From positions 4,362,029 through 4,426,028 of the forward strand of contig NZ_CP007440.1 of the NCBI RefSeq assembly GCF_001579845.1: a stretch of DNA of 64,000 nt, read 5' to 3'. This document shows, piece after piece, positions 1 through 10,392 of the stretch. The notes below the pieces were generated by a model, which worked only from the letters and a program-made list of their open reading frames with translations, was not told the DNA's origin and did not search any database. The translations under genes were made by a program, and so were the position numbers. Within the stretch, counting starts at the first letter, position 1. Each line of letters opens with the position of its first letter. This DNA comes from Rhodoplanes sp. Z2-YC6860 (lineage in GTDB: Bacteria > Pseudomonadota > Alphaproteobacteria > Rhizobiales > Xanthobacteraceae).

Positions 1-91
1 GAAGGACTTCCAGCAGGCGCTCGATGAACTTTCGGGTGAGGACGAGCCGACCAAGCCGCCGGCCAAGCCTCCAGTTGCCGCACGGCGATGA
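1..91 (+). CDS. nrdR: NrdR transcriptional repressor, C-terminal end only (partial)
   Basis: The first 91 bases read as the last 29 codons of a protein that begins before the window, starting KDFQQALDEL and ending in a Pro/Lys-rich tail before TGA. The KDF...EL pattern resembles the end of the ATP-cone repressor NrdR, which controls ribonucleotide reductase genes, and nrdR directly precedes ribD in many alphaproteobacteria. The stop overlaps the ribD start (ATGA), so the two are probably translationally coupled. The identification rests mostly on synteny and a short tail; the zinc ribbon and ATP-cone are outside the window. Confidence 0.65.
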   Translation, partial: KDFQQALDELSGEDEPTKPPAKPPVAARR

Positions 92-1227
92 CGAGCGCGG
101 CCGAAACACCAGCGGTCGCAACCGCGGCGGCTTCTTCCGACGATTGGCGTTTCATGCAGCTCGCGCTGGCGCTTGGCCGCCGCGGGCTCGGCCGGACCTG
201 GCCGAACCCGGCGGTCGGCGCCGTGGTGGTGAAGGACGGCGTGATCGTCGGCCGCGGCTGGACCCAGCCCGGCGGCCGTCCCCACGCCGAAACCGAAGCG
301 CTCAAGCGCGCCGGCCGGGACGCCAAGGGCGCGACGATGTACGTGACGCTGGAGCCGTGCTCGCATCATGGCAAGACGCCGCCGTGTGCGGACGCGATCA
401 TCCGCGCGGGTGTCGCCCGCGTGGTTTCGGCGCTGGAGGACGTCAATCCGCAGGTCGCCGGGCAGGGTTACGCGAAGCTTCGCGAGCGCGGTATCGTCGT
501 CGACACCGGGCTCGGCCGCGAGGAGGCGAGGCATGACCACGCCGGCCATTCGCGGCGGATGCGCGACGGCAGGCCTCATGTGCTGCTGAAGCTTGCCGCG
601 TCGTCCGACGGCAAGGCCGGGCTCCCCGGACGGAAACCCGTCGCCATCACCGGAGAAGCAGCACGCCAGCGCGTGCATCTGATGCGCGCCGAGGCGGACG
701 CCATTCTCGTTGGCATCGGCACGGTGCTGGCCGACGATCCGCACCTGACCTGCCGGCTGCCCGGCATGTTCGAGCTCTCGCCGGTGCGCGTGGTGCTCGA
801 TGCCAAGCTCCGCATTCCGCTGTCGACTGCGATCGTCGGCACCGCGCGCGACGTGCCGGTCTGGGTGTTCGGCGCGACGGGCGCTTCGCCGATCGCCGAA
901 GACATTCTGAAGGCCAAAGGCGTCGAGGTGTTTCGGGTCGACGCGACGGACGGCCGGCTCGACCTGCATCAGGTTGTGAAAGCGCTGGCCGAGCGCGGCA
1001 TCACGCGATTGATGGTCGAAGGCGGCCCGATCGTTGCGGCGTCATTCCTTGCGGCCGATCTGGTCGACGAGGCCGCACTGTTCCGCTCGCCGAACGAAAT
1101 CGGCCCGACCGGCATCGACGTGCTGGAGGGCATGCCGCTAGGCGCGCTGACACAGTCGGCGCAGCTCACCAGGGTGGCGACCGAGGCGGTCGGGGACGAT
1201 ACACTGACGAAGTACGAACGGGCGTAA
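88..1227 (+). CDS. ribD: Bifunctional diaminohydroxyphosphoribosylaminopyrimidine deaminase / 5-amino-6-(5-phosphoribosylamino)uracil reductase
   Basis: Catalyses the second and third steps of riboflavin synthesis from GTP in the cytoplasm. At 379 residues it has the usual two-domain length. The N-terminal cytidine-deaminase-like domain (about 1-150) carries the zinc motif HAE (His66, Glu68) and PCSHHGKTPPC (Cys91, Cys100). The C-terminal NADPH-dependent reductase domain (about 155-375) begins near VLLKLAASSDGKAG and includes the GGP motif of the RibD reductase family. The ATG overlaps the end of nrdR by four bases, and ribE follows after seven bases, so this is the start of a rib operon. No FMN riboswitch can be expected here because the gene lies inside an operon. 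Confidence 0.97.
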   Translation: MTSAAETPAVATAAASSDDWRFMQLALALGRRGLGRTWPNPAVGAVVVKDGVIVGRGWTQPGGRPHAETEALKRAGRDAKGATMYVTLEPCSHHGKTPPCADAIIRAGVARVVSALEDVNPQVAGQGYAKLRERGIVVDTGLGREEARHDHAGHSRRMRDGRPHVLLKLAASSDGKAGLPGRKPVAITGEAARQRVHLMRAEADAILVGIGTVLADDPHLTCRLPGMFELSPVRVVLDAKLRIPLSTAIVGTARDVPVWVFGATGASPIAEDILKAKGVEVFRVDATDGRLDLHQVVKALAERGITRLMVEGGPIVAASFLAADLVDEAALFRSPNEIGPTGIDVLEGMPLGALTQSAQLTRVATEAVGDDTLTKYERA

Positions 1228-1234
1228 TTCCCAG

Positions 1235-1840
1235 ATGTTTACAGGTATTGTCAGCGATGTGGGTGAGGTGGTCGCGGTCGAGCCGCGGGCCGAAGGCTTG
1301 CGCAGGCTCAAGGTCGCTTGCGGCTATCCGGTGGAGTCCATTGCGATCGGCGCGTCGATCTCGCATTCCGGCGTCTGCCTCACTGTCGTCGAAGCCGCCA
1401 AGCTCGGCAATCGCACGGCGGTTTCGGTCGATGCCGCGGCAGAGACGCTCAGGCTCACCACGGCGGGCGATTGGAACGCCGGTACGCGGCTCAATCTCGA
1501 GCGCGCGATGAAAGTCGGTGACGAGCTCGGCGGCCATATTGTGGCAGGTCACGTCGACGGCGTGGCTGAGCTCGTCGCGCGCGAGGATCTGCCCGATATG
1601 GCGCGGCTCACGCTGCGTGCACCCAAGGAACTGATGCGCTTTGTCGCAACCAAGGGCTCGGTCGCGCTCGACGGCATTTCGCTTACCGTCAACGAGGTCA
1701 CCGACGAAACCTTTTCGGTGCTGATCATTCCGCACACGCTTGCGGTCACAACGCTCGGTGTCGCCAAAACCGGTGACCGGATGAACCTGGAGATCGATTT
1801 GATGGCGCGCTACGCGGCGCGTTTGATGGAGACGCGGTGA
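1235..1840 (+). CDS. ribE: Riboflavin synthase, alpha chain
   Basis: Converts two molecules of 6,7-dimethyl-8-ribityllumazine into riboflavin and a pyrimidinedione that RibH re-uses. The protein starts with the diagnostic MFTGIV and has 201 residues, the normal size for two lumazine-binding barrel repeats. The repeats are visible as ISHSGVCLTV in the first half and VALDGISLTVNEV in the second. HIVAGHVDGVAEL is the conserved segment linking them. The gene follows ribD by seven bases and precedes a small secreted-protein gene, with ribH about 430 bases downstream. Assignment is secure; the gene is also called ribC in some species. Confidence 0.97.
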   Translation: MFTGIVSDVGEVVAVEPRAEGLRRLKVACGYPVESIAIGASISHSGVCLTVVEAAKLGNRTAVSVDAAAETLRLTTAGDWNAGTRLNLERAMKVGDELGGHIVAGHVDGVAELVAREDLPDMARLTLRAPKELMRFVATKGSVALDGISLTVNEVTDETFSVLIIPHTLAVTTLGVAKTGDRMNLEIDLMARYAARLMETR

Positions 1841-1872
1841 CATTTGACCGCTTGGGAGGGGGAGGATTGCAC

Positions 1873-2175
1873 ATGCGTACAGCGTTGTTGCCGGTGCTCG
1901 TGGTGTTCGGCGGCGTCCTTGCCGAGGACGCCAAAGCCCAGACCTTCTGCGCAGTGAACAGCCAGGGTGCGACCAACTGCTCTTTCACGTCGATTACGGC
2001 TTGCCGCGACGAGGTCAGAGGCGACGGCGGCTTTTGCCTGCCACAGGCGCCGATCGGGCACCGCCAGCCGCGCGCCGCCGACGTCACCGGCAGCGGTGAC
2101 GACACGATCAATCCGCGCCAGGATCAGCGCAATCGCAGGCTCGACCGCTCGCTGCAGCTCTGCCGTGGGTGCTGA
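1873..2175 (+). CDS. Small secreted protein, DUF3551-like
   Basis: A 100-residue product with a clear signal peptide (MRTALLPVLVVFGGVLAEDAKA, cleavage near A22-Q23). The mature start has paired cysteines: TFCAVN, NCSF, ACRDEV, GGFCLP. This spacing resembles the short cysteine-containing DUF3551 proteins common in Bradyrhizobium and relatives, whose function is unknown. I chose the ATG at 1873 because GGAGG lies just upstream and the signal peptide starts there; the frame extends to a GTG at 1837 that overlaps the ribE stop. The C-terminal third is basic and low in complexity and may not be conserved. It sits between ribE and ribH, an unusual place for a secreted protein. Confidence 0.6.
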   Translation: MRTALLPVLVVFGGVLAEDAKAQTFCAVNSQGATNCSFTSITACRDEVRGDGGFCLPQAPIGHRQPRAADVTGSGDDTINPRQDQRNRRLDRSLQLCRGC

Positions 2176-2267
2176 ACGATACATGACACGAATGTCACGC
2201 AAGGCGATGCGCTCTTGTTAGCAGGCACCCCGCTTGCTACTGACGCGGCCCAAACAGTGAGGAACGA

Positions 2268-2765
2268 ATGGCCGCACCGAAACGCAAGCCGTCAGCCAAG
2301 CCCGCAAAGCCCTCGGGCGCACGCATTCTGATTGTCGAGGCGCGGTTTTATAACGACATCGCCGACGCGCTTCTCGCGGGCGCCATCGCGGCGCTGGACG
2401 AGGCTCAGGCGACCTTCGAGGTGGTCACCGTCCCCGGTTCGCTCGAGATCGTTCCGGCCATCGCCATCGCGCTCGATGCCGCCGCGAAGCAGAAAAGGCC
2501 CTACGACGGCGTGGTTGCGCTCGGCTGTGTGATCCAGGGCGAAACGTTCCATTTCGACATCGTGTCGATGCAGTCGGCCCGCGCGTTGCTGGATTATTCG
2601 ATCGCGCACCAGATTCCCTGCGGCAACGGCATTCTGACCACCGACACCGAGGCGCAGGCCTGGGCGCGCGCCCGCAAGACCGAGCAGGACAAGGGCGGCG
2701 ACGCTGCGCGCGCCACGCTTGCGCTGATCACGTTGAAGAACCAAGTCGGGCAGAAGCAGAAGTAA
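2268..2765 (+). CDS. ribH: 6,7-dimethyl-8-ribityllumazine synthase
   Basis: Condenses 5-amino-6-ribitylaminouracil with dihydroxybutanone phosphate to give the lumazine substrate of RibE. The 165-residue protein has the family order: RILIVEARFYNDIADAL near the N-terminus, VVTVPGSLEIVPAI, then VALGCVIQGETFHFDIV, which contains the catalytic-site His, and GNGILTTDTEAQAWAR near the C-terminus. The first 20 residues are a Lys/Ala/Pro-rich extension often seen in alphaproteobacterial RibH. It is followed by nusB after four bases, typical of ribH-nusB pairs. Confidence 0.97.
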   Translation: MAAPKRKPSAKPAKPSGARILIVEARFYNDIADALLAGAIAALDEAQATFEVVTVPGSLEIVPAIAIALDAAAKQKRPYDGVVALGCVIQGETFHFDIVSMQSARALLDYSIAHQIPCGNGILTTDTEAQAWARARKTEQDKGGDAARATLALITLKNQVGQKQK

Positions 2766-2769
2766 CCGG

Positions 2770-3261
2770 ATGGCCCGAACCGCACCATCGAAGGACGGCC
2801 CCCGCGCCAACAAGCGCGGCGCGGCGCGTTTGGCCGCGGTGCAGGCGCTCTATCAGATGGATCTCGCGGCGACCCCGCTGAACGACATCCTGGGCGAGTT
2901 CGAGGCGCATTGGATGGGGCAGGAGGTCGAGGGCGAAAAATACCTGCCGGCCGAGGCCAATTTCTTCCGCGACGTCGTGAAGGGCGTGGTCGCCGAGCAG
3001 CGCAGGCTCGACCCGATGATCGACGCGGTCCTGTCCAAAGGCTGGCCGTTGGTTCGGATCGAAACCGTGTTGCGCGCCATCCTGCGCGCAGGCGCCTATG
3101 AGCTCGACCGCAAACCGGAGGTTCCGGCGCGCGTTGTGGTGTCTGAATATGCCGACATCGCGCATGCGTTTGTCGAGCGCGACGAAACGGGTCTCGTCAA
3201 CGCCGTGCTCGACCAGCTCGCGCGGCAATTGCGGGCTGGCGAGTTCGAAGGAGCGCGCTGA
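2770..3261 (+). CDS. nusB: Transcription antitermination factor NusB
   Basis: NusB joins NusE (S10) at boxA RNA to promote antitermination on rRNA operons. The 163-residue protein carries the arginine-rich RNA-binding start (RANKRGAARLAAVQALYQMDLA) split by short linkers, and the C-terminal signature RAILRAGAYEL and ARVVVSEYADIAHAFV..ETGLVNAVLD, which is highly typical of NusB. It lies four bases after ribH and five bases before thiL. Assignment is secure from sequence and synteny. Confidence 0.96.
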   Translation: MARTAPSKDGPRANKRGAARLAAVQALYQMDLAATPLNDILGEFEAHWMGQEVEGEKYLPAEANFFRDVVKGVVAEQRRLDPMIDAVLSKGWPLVRIETVLRAILRAGAYELDRKPEVPARVVVSEYADIAHAFVERDETGLVNAVLDQLARQLRAGEFEGAR

Positions 3262-3265
3262 CGCC

Positions 3266-4273
3266 ATGGCGAAGCGCCGGACCCCAAAGCAGTCTGGCGA
3301 AGACCTCCTGATCGCCGACTATTTCAAGCCGATTGCGCGCCACCCTGGTGCCCGCGACCTGGTGGATGACGCGGCGTATTTGACACCGCCTAAGGGGCAC
3401 GAACTGGTGCTCAAGACCGACGCCATCGTCGGCAGCGTGCATTTCTTCATCGAAGATCCGCCGGACACCGTGGCGCGCAAGGCACTCGGGGTGAACCTGT
3501 CGGATCTGGCTTCGAAAGGCGCCAAGCCCGCAGGTTTCCTGCTGACGCTGGCGCTGCCGAAGGATTACAGCCACGACTGGCTCAAAGCGTTCGCGCGGGG
3601 GCTCGGCGCCATGGCCAGACGCTATGATTGTCCGCTGCTGGGTGGCGACACCGTGATGACGCCGGGGCCGGTGACGATCTCGATCGCGGCGTTCGGAACC
3701 TTGCCGAAGGGCACAGGCGTGGAGCGCTCCGGCGCCAGGGTCGGCGACGTCATCGTGGTGACGGGCACGATCGGTGACGCGGCGCTGGGTCTGAAGCTCC
3801 GCACCGACATCGGCGCCATCCATCGTTGGCATCTCGACGCCCGGTTGAAGGCGCATCTGGCAAAACGTTACCTGGTGCCGCAACCGCGCAACGCCGTGGC
3901 TGAGGCGGTGCGCCGTTACGCTCATGGCGCGATGGATGTGTCCGACGGGCTCGCCGGCGATCTTGGCAAGCTCGTGCTCGCCTCGGGCGTCGGCGCCGAG
4001 GTTGAAGCCAAACGCGTTCCGCTGTCGCGTGCGGCACGCCATGCGCTTGCGGTCGATCCGGGTGCTCTGGAGACCATCCTGACCGGCGGTGACGACTTCG
4101 AAGTGCTGGCCACGGTCCCGCCGAAGCAGCTCGCTGGCTTTATGGCCGCGGCGCGTCGCGCCCGCGTGCGGGCGACCGCAATCGGCCGGGTCACCGCGGC
4201 GCAGGGCACGCGTTTCATCGGGTTCGACGGCGAGGAGCTCCGCTTTCACCGCGCCTCATTCAGCCATTTTTGA
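3266..4273 (+). CDS. thiL: Thiamine-monophosphate kinase
   Basis: Phosphorylates thiamine monophosphate to the active cofactor thiamine diphosphate. The ATG at 3266, five bases after the nusB stop, gives 335 residues, the usual size. The start EDLLIADYFKPIA, then DDAAYL, LKTDAIVGSVHF and ALGVNLSDLASKGAKP are the ATP/Mg-binding segments of the PurM/ThiL fold; GGDTV and MDVSDGLAGDL follow, and TGGDDFEVLATV is the classic C-terminal motif. An upstream ATG at 3098 in this frame lies inside nusB and is not credible. Last gene of the rib-nusB-thiL operon. Confidence 0.96.
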   Translation: MAKRRTPKQSGEDLLIADYFKPIARHPGARDLVDDAAYLTPPKGHELVLKTDAIVGSVHFFIEDPPDTVARKALGVNLSDLASKGAKPAGFLLTLALPKDYSHDWLKAFARGLGAMARRYDCPLLGGDTVMTPGPVTISIAAFGTLPKGTGVERSGARVGDVIVVTGTIGDAALGLKLRTDIGAIHRWHLDARLKAHLAKRYLVPQPRNAVAEAVRRYAHGAMDVSDGLAGDLGKLVLASGVGAEVEAKRVPLSRAARHALAVDPGALETILTGGDDFEVLATVPPKQLAGFMAAARRARVRATAIGRVTAAQGTRFIGFDGEELRFHRASFSHF

Positions 4274-4333
4274 AGGGGCTCGCCGCGCTATACTCCCGCT
4301 GCCACAGAACACCGAAAAAGGGTTGGGGACGTT

Positions 4334-5569
4334 ATGCACGACATTACTGCCATCGCAGCCGCAAAGCCCGGCGCGACCCGATCACCGAACTTCCAGAAGC
4401 ACCAGCGCTGGTATCCGACGATTTATGACCTCCGTCGCGGCGCCAAGCGCCGGCTGCCGCATTTCGCCTTTGAATATGGCGACGGCGGCGCAGGCGACGA
4501 CACCGGCATCAAGCACAACTGGGCCGCGCTCGACGCCATCGAGATGGTGCCGCGCTACGGTGTGATGCCCGAGTTGCCGCCGGTGAACTGCGAGCTGTTC
4601 GGCCGGAAATATTCGGCACCGCTCGGCGTGGCGCCGATGGGCAGCCCGATCGTGGTGTGGCCCGGTGCCGACAAGCTTCTCGCCGCGGCCGCGCAGCGCG
4701 CCAAGGTGCCGTACACGCTGGGCGTCGCCGGCGGCGCCACGATCGAGGAGATCGCCAAGATCGCGCCCGACGTGATGTGGCTGCAGATGTACCGCTTCGC
4801 CAAGAACAACCACGCCATCGGCTTCGACCTGATGCGGCGCGCCGACGAGGCCGGCGTGCATGTGCTGATGCTCACGCTCGACGTACCGGTGCGCACCGTG
4901 CGCTCGCGCGAGGTGAAGGTGGGCATGGGCGGCGGCGGTTATTTCCGGCCGGACTGGCGCATGATGCTCGGAATGGTGAAGTGCCCGGGCTGGGCCATGG
5001 CGATGCTGGCCAACAATCTGCCGCGCTTTGCCAACATCCAGCCGTATGCAGGGCCTGGGGCAGGGCTCAACGAAACCATCAAGTACGCGCGCAACGAGAT
5101 GGGCGGCGCGTTCTCGTGGGATGAGGTCAAACGCTATCGCGACCGCTGGAAGAAGCCGCTTATTCTGAAGGGCATCTTGCATCCCGAGGACGCCGAGAAG
5201 GCGATCGAGATCGGAGCTGACGGCGTGCTGGTCTCCAACCACGGCGGACGCCAGATCGAGGCGCTGCCGCCGCCGATCGATTGCGTGCCGGCCGTGGTGA
5301 AGGCCGTCAACAAGCGCGCCACCGTGCTGTTCGACTCCGGCGTCCGCAGCGGCACCGATGTCGCCCGCGCGCTGGCGCTCGGCGCCGACGCGGCGCTGGC
5401 CGGCAAGGCGTTCCTGTGGGGCTTGGGCGCGCTCGGCTCCGACGGGCCGGGCCATGTCATCGACCTGATGATCGATGAACTTCGTTCCGCGCTCGGGCAG
5501 ATCGGCGCCCACTCGCCGGCCGAGGCCCGCAACGTTCGAGTCCGCCATTCCAGCGCGCTGCACTTCTGA
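4334..5569 (+). CDS. FMN-dependent alpha-hydroxy-acid oxidase / dehydrogenase (LldD family)
   Basis: A 411-residue member of the family that includes L-lactate dehydrogenase LldD, mandelate dehydrogenase and glycolate oxidase, which oxidise L-2-hydroxy acids with FMN. Visible landmarks are the N-terminal QKHQRWYPTIYDLRRGAKRRLP, the FMN-binding segment LGVAPMGSPIVVWPGADKLLA, the phosphate/lysine region KPLILKGILHPEDAEKAIE, and the catalytic VSNHGGRQIEALPPPID, where the His abstracts the alpha proton and the Arg binds the carboxylate. FDSGVRSGTDVARALALGADAALAGKAFLWG closes the barrel. The substrate cannot be told from sequence. Starts 60 bases after thiL; a terminator follows. Confidence 0.9.
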   Translation: MHDITAIAAAKPGATRSPNFQKHQRWYPTIYDLRRGAKRRLPHFAFEYGDGGAGDDTGIKHNWAALDAIEMVPRYGVMPELPPVNCELFGRKYSAPLGVAPMGSPIVVWPGADKLLAAAAQRAKVPYTLGVAGGATIEEIAKIAPDVMWLQMYRFAKNNHAIGFDLMRRADEAGVHVLMLTLDVPVRTVRSREVKVGMGGGGYFRPDWRMMLGMVKCPGWAMAMLANNLPRFANIQPYAGPGAGLNETIKYARNEMGGAFSWDEVKRYRDRWKKPLILKGILHPEDAEKAIEIGADGVLVSNHGGRQIEALPPPIDCVPAVVKAVNKRATVLFDSGVRSGTDVARALALGADAALAGKAFLWGLGALGSDGPGHVIDLMIDELRSALGQIGAHSPAEARNVRVRHSSALHF

Positions 5570-5597
5570 TCTGCGGCCAAGGCCATGGCTCAACAGC

Positions 5598-5632
5598 AAG
5601 GCGCCCGGTAGAACGGGCGCCTTGTCGTTTTT
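5598..5632 (+). terminator. Rho-independent terminator after the hydroxy-acid oxidase gene
   Basis: A perfect 10-bp stem (AAGGCGCCCG / CGGGCGCCTT) with a 6-base loop is followed by GTCGTTTTT. It lies 28 bases after the oxidase stop and before the MFS gene. Confidence 0.88.
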
Positions 5633-5671
5633 GATGCCACCGCTCCAAGTGTTCCTTGCTGGATCCTGCCG

Positions 5672-6889
5672 ATGTCGGTGATCGCCGATACTTCTCCCGT
5701 CGTCGCCGACGATCGCCTCGCGCGCAGGAACGCGATTGTGCTGTCGGCTGCGCAGGCCCTTGCCGGCGGCAACAACACCGTGATCGCCGCAACCGCGGGC
5801 ATCATCGGTACAATGCTCGCCCCCGACAAAGGGCTCGCGACCTTGCCGGTGTCCGTGATGGTCATCGGTATCTGGTTCGGCACGCTGCCGCTCGGCTACA
5901 TCACCCGCAACCACGGGCGGCGCTTCGCGCTGCAGACCGGCTCGGTGGTCGGAACGCTTGGCGGCCTCGTGTCCTGTGCCGCGGTGCTGATCGGCTCGTT
6001 CGAGCTGTTTCTCGTTGGCACGTTCGGTTGCGGCTTCTACTCGGCGGCGCACAATTCGTATCGGTTCGCGGTGTGCGATACGGCGAGCGATGCCTACAAG
6101 CCGAAGGGCATTTCCATGGTGCTCGCGGGCGGCACGCTGGCGGGCTTCATCGGCTCCGGAACCGTGATCGTCACCAAGGACCTGTGGGTGCCGCATCTGT
6201 TCGCCGCGACCTTCGTCGCTCAGGCTGTGCTCGCCGCGCTCGCGGGCCTGGTGCTGACGCGGCTGAAGTCGCCGCCGCCCGTGCCGCACGCAGAGCGCGA
6301 GGCGGGGCGGCCGCTGTCGGAAATCGCGCAGAACCCGCTTTTCATCGTGGCGGTCGCCTGCGGCGTCGTGAGCTATGTGGTGATGAACCTTCTGATGACG
6401 TCAGCGCCCATTGCCATGGTCGAATGCGGGCATTCCGTCACGGTGTCGACGCTGGGCATCCAGTGGCATGTGCTCGGCATGTACGCCCCGAGCTTTATCA
6501 CCGGACACCTGATCGCCCGATTCGGCGTGTTCAAGGTGATTTCGGTCGGGCTGGGGCTGCTGTTGCTCAGTGGTGCCGTCGGTATCGCCGGCCTTTCGGC
6601 CGCGCACTTCTGGATCAGCCTCACGCTTCTGGGCGTCGGATGGAACTTTGCCTTCATCGGTGCGACCACGCTGGTGACGCTTTGCCACCGTCCGGAGGAG
6701 CACAGCAAGGTCCAGTCGTTCAACGATTTCCTGATCTTCGGCACCATGGCGCTGGGGTCGTTCGCTTCGGGCAAACTGATGGCGACAGTGGGCTGGGAGT
6801 GGGTCAACATCGCTGCGTTCGTGCCCGTGCTGGTGGTAGTCTTGCTGCTCGGCTGGCTGAAGCTGCAGCGCCGTGGGCTGCCGGTTTGA
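5672..6889 (+). CDS. MFS transporter
   Basis: A 405-residue integral membrane protein with about twelve hydrophobic segments, starting near residue 20 (AIVLSAAQALAGGNNTVIAATAGIIG). The loop GYITRNHGRRFALQTG matches the conserved MFS loop 2-3 motif (G-x3-D/N-x2-GRR). The central loop around KSPPPVPHAEREAGRPL separates the two six-helix halves. The LANNNTVI..GTMLAP type start resembles YfkF/YcaD-like MFS members of unknown substrate. Single gene, downstream of a terminator and about 136 bases before hppA. Substrate unknown. Confidence 0.88.
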   Translation: MSVIADTSPVVADDRLARRNAIVLSAAQALAGGNNTVIAATAGIIGTMLAPDKGLATLPVSVMVIGIWFGTLPLGYITRNHGRRFALQTGSVVGTLGGLVSCAAVLIGSFELFLVGTFGCGFYSAAHNSYRFAVCDTASDAYKPKGISMVLAGGTLAGFIGSGTVIVTKDLWVPHLFAATFVAQAVLAALAGLVLTRLKSPPPVPHAEREAGRPLSEIAQNPLFIVAVACGVVSYVVMNLLMTSAPIAMVECGHSVTVSTLGIQWHVLGMYAPSFITGHLIARFGVFKVISVGLGLLLLSGAVGIAGLSAAHFWISLTLLGVGWNFAFIGATTLVTLCHRPEEHSKVQSFNDFLIFGTMALGSFASGKLMATVGWEWVNIAAFVPVLVVVLLLGWLKLQRRGLPV

Positions 6890-7025
6890 GGTCGATTTCC
6901 CTGAATTTCGGCCGGGTTAGCCACATCCGGCGTTGCGTCCATGACGGCTTTTTGGCAAATATCGCGCCACATTCTGCCGGGACGGGGGGCCGTGTCCGGA
7001 CCCCCTCATTCAATCGAGGATACCA

Positions 7026-9161
<2,136 letters not shown>

Positions 9162-9184
9162 GCGTCAGCTCACCGCAAAGAAAG

Positions 9185-9215
9185 AGCCCCGCGGCGTGAG
9201 CCGCGGGGCTTTTTG
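9185..9215 (+). terminator. Rho-independent terminator after hppA
   Basis: A perfect 10-bp GC-rich stem (AGCCCCGCGG / CCGCGGGGCT) with loop CGTGAG is followed by a run of five T. It lies 23 bases after the hppA stop and faces the convergent bamE-like gene. Confidence 0.9.
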
Positions 9216-9258
9216 TTGCAGTCGGACGATGTGAAACACGCCCGTGGTGTTTGCGGAA

Positions 9259-9732
9259 TTACGAGCCGATCGGCTTGGTGATCGAGAAGATGTAGTTGAG
9301 GTAGTTCAACTCGGTACCGCCGCTCGGCGTGGTGCGCGCGACGAAATCGAACACGCGGCCATCCTTGAGGCCGTAGTTGGCGATGCGCTGCACGCGGCGC
9401 TGCTTGTCGAAATAGACCGCAATCACGCGCTGGTTGGTCACCGTCTGCGGCATGAAGGCGAGCTTCTGCTCGGCGCGCTGCGAGATGTAATAGAACACCT
9501 CGCCGCTGACGGTCGCGACGGTCGAGGGCGTGCCGAGCACGATCAGCACCTGATCCTGGGTGGCGCCCAGCGGTACCTGCTCGAGCGCGCCTTCGGGCAG
9601 CACATAGCCGCGCTGATAGACCTGGGTGAAGCTGTCGCAGCCACCCAGCGTCAAGGTCGCAGCCAAGGCCACGGCGGCCCACAAGGGCCGCAGACGTGCG
9701 CGTTTCATCGGTCGAAGGCTCGTTGCCGTCAT
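9259..9732 (-). CDS. bamE: BamE/SmpA/OmlA-family outer-membrane assembly lipoprotein
   Basis: A 157-residue lipoprotein with a basic start, a hydrophobic stretch and a lipobox TLGGC, so the mature protein would begin at Cys32. After the lipobox, YQRGYVLPEGALEQVPLGATQDQVLIVLGTPS is the SmpA/OmlA signature (x-V-x-x-G-x-T-x-x-Q-V). BamE supports BamA/BamD during beta-barrel insertion in the outer membrane. The frame is open to an ATG at 9867, but that extension overlaps the divergent gene at 9827. MTATS at 9732 or MKRAR at 9708 is the better start, since both keep the signal peptide near the N-terminus. Convergent with hppA. Confidence 0.87.
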   Translation of the reverse strand: MTATSLRPMKRARLRPLWAAVALAATLTLGGCDSFTQVYQRGYVLPEGALEQVPLGATQDQVLIVLGTPSTVATVSGEVFYYISQRAEQKLAFMPQTVTNQRVIAVYFDKQRRVQRIANYGLKDGRVFDFVARTTPSGGTELNYLNYIFSITKPIGS

Positions 9733-9826
9733 TTTGCTTGCATCCAGGGCGTGAGCGGGCGTACCCGAGGTATCCCGAAAGTGCAACGAACAGCTTAACG
9801 CAGCCGTCACCGTCTCAGCGAACCCT

Positions 9827-10381
9827 ATGATTTCGCTCCCCTTTCGCCGCGCGTCCCAGAGCGGCAAGATCGACGCCCTCTATGGCATGATCGTGGCGCA
9901 GGCCCGAAGTCCCGAATTTTACCGGGATTACGGCGTGCCCGACACGGTCGACGGCCGGCTCGACATGATCCTGTTGCACCTCGTGCTGGTGCTTCGCCAG
10001 ATCACCAAAGCGCACGGCGCGCTGCCGCCCGCCGGCCAGCGGCTGTTCGACCGTTTTCTGCAAGACATGGACGCCAACTTCCGTGAAATGGGGGTCGGCG
10101 ACCTCACGGTACCCAAGCGGATGCAGAAGGTCGGCGAGGCCTATTACGGCCGCAGCAAGGTCTATGAGAGCGGTCTCGCGGACGACGATCCGTCGACGCT
10201 CGAAGCCGCAGTCGCACGGAATGTGTTTGGTGCGTCGGAGCCGACCCTCGGCGTGAAACGGCTTGCTGCCTATATGAGGGAGGCAGCCACGCGTCTTGAG
10301 CAGCAAAACGCCGACGCGATTGTGACTGCCGGATTCGAGTTTCCAGACCCGAAATCAACCGCAGAAAGCCGGCGACCGTAG
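9827..10381 (+). CDS. Ubiquinol-cytochrome c chaperone (CBP3) family protein
   Basis: A 184-residue protein related to mitochondrial CBP3/UQCC1, which helps make cytochrome b of the bc1 complex. Visible family features are ALYGMIVAQARSPEFYRDYGVPDTVDGRLDMI near the N-terminus, HLVLVLRQI, LFDRFLQDMDANFREMGVGDLTVPKRMQKVGEAYYGR in the middle, and AAYMREAATRL near the end. No signal peptide or membrane helix. It is divergent from the bamE-like gene and followed 11 bases later by the YceD/DUF177 gene, an arrangement typical of Rhizobiales. Its exact role in bacteria is less well documented than in mitochondria. Confidence 0.9.
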   Translation: MISLPFRRASQSGKIDALYGMIVAQARSPEFYRDYGVPDTVDGRLDMILLHLVLVLRQITKAHGALPPAGQRLFDRFLQDMDANFREMGVGDLTVPKRMQKVGEAYYGRSKVYESGLADDDPSTLEAAVARNVFGASEPTLGVKRLAAYMREAATRLEQQNADAIVTAGFEFPDPKSTAESRRP

Positions 10382-10392
10382 AAAGTCTAGCC

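Noticed and set aside
2176-2267. Possible FMN riboswitch before ribH
   Set aside because: The 92-base gap is too short and lacks the conserved stem-loop sequences of the FMN aptamer.
4382-6289. Long open frame of 635 codons on the minus strand
   Set aside because: It lies antisense to the hydroxy-acid oxidase and MFS genes, both with clear families. The His/Arg/Asp-rich product is typical of the mirror frame of GC-rich genes.
6985-7010. GC-rich hairpin upstream of hppA
   Set aside because: The arms (GGGGGCCG / CCGGACCCCC) need a bulge and no T-run follows, so it is not supported as a terminator.
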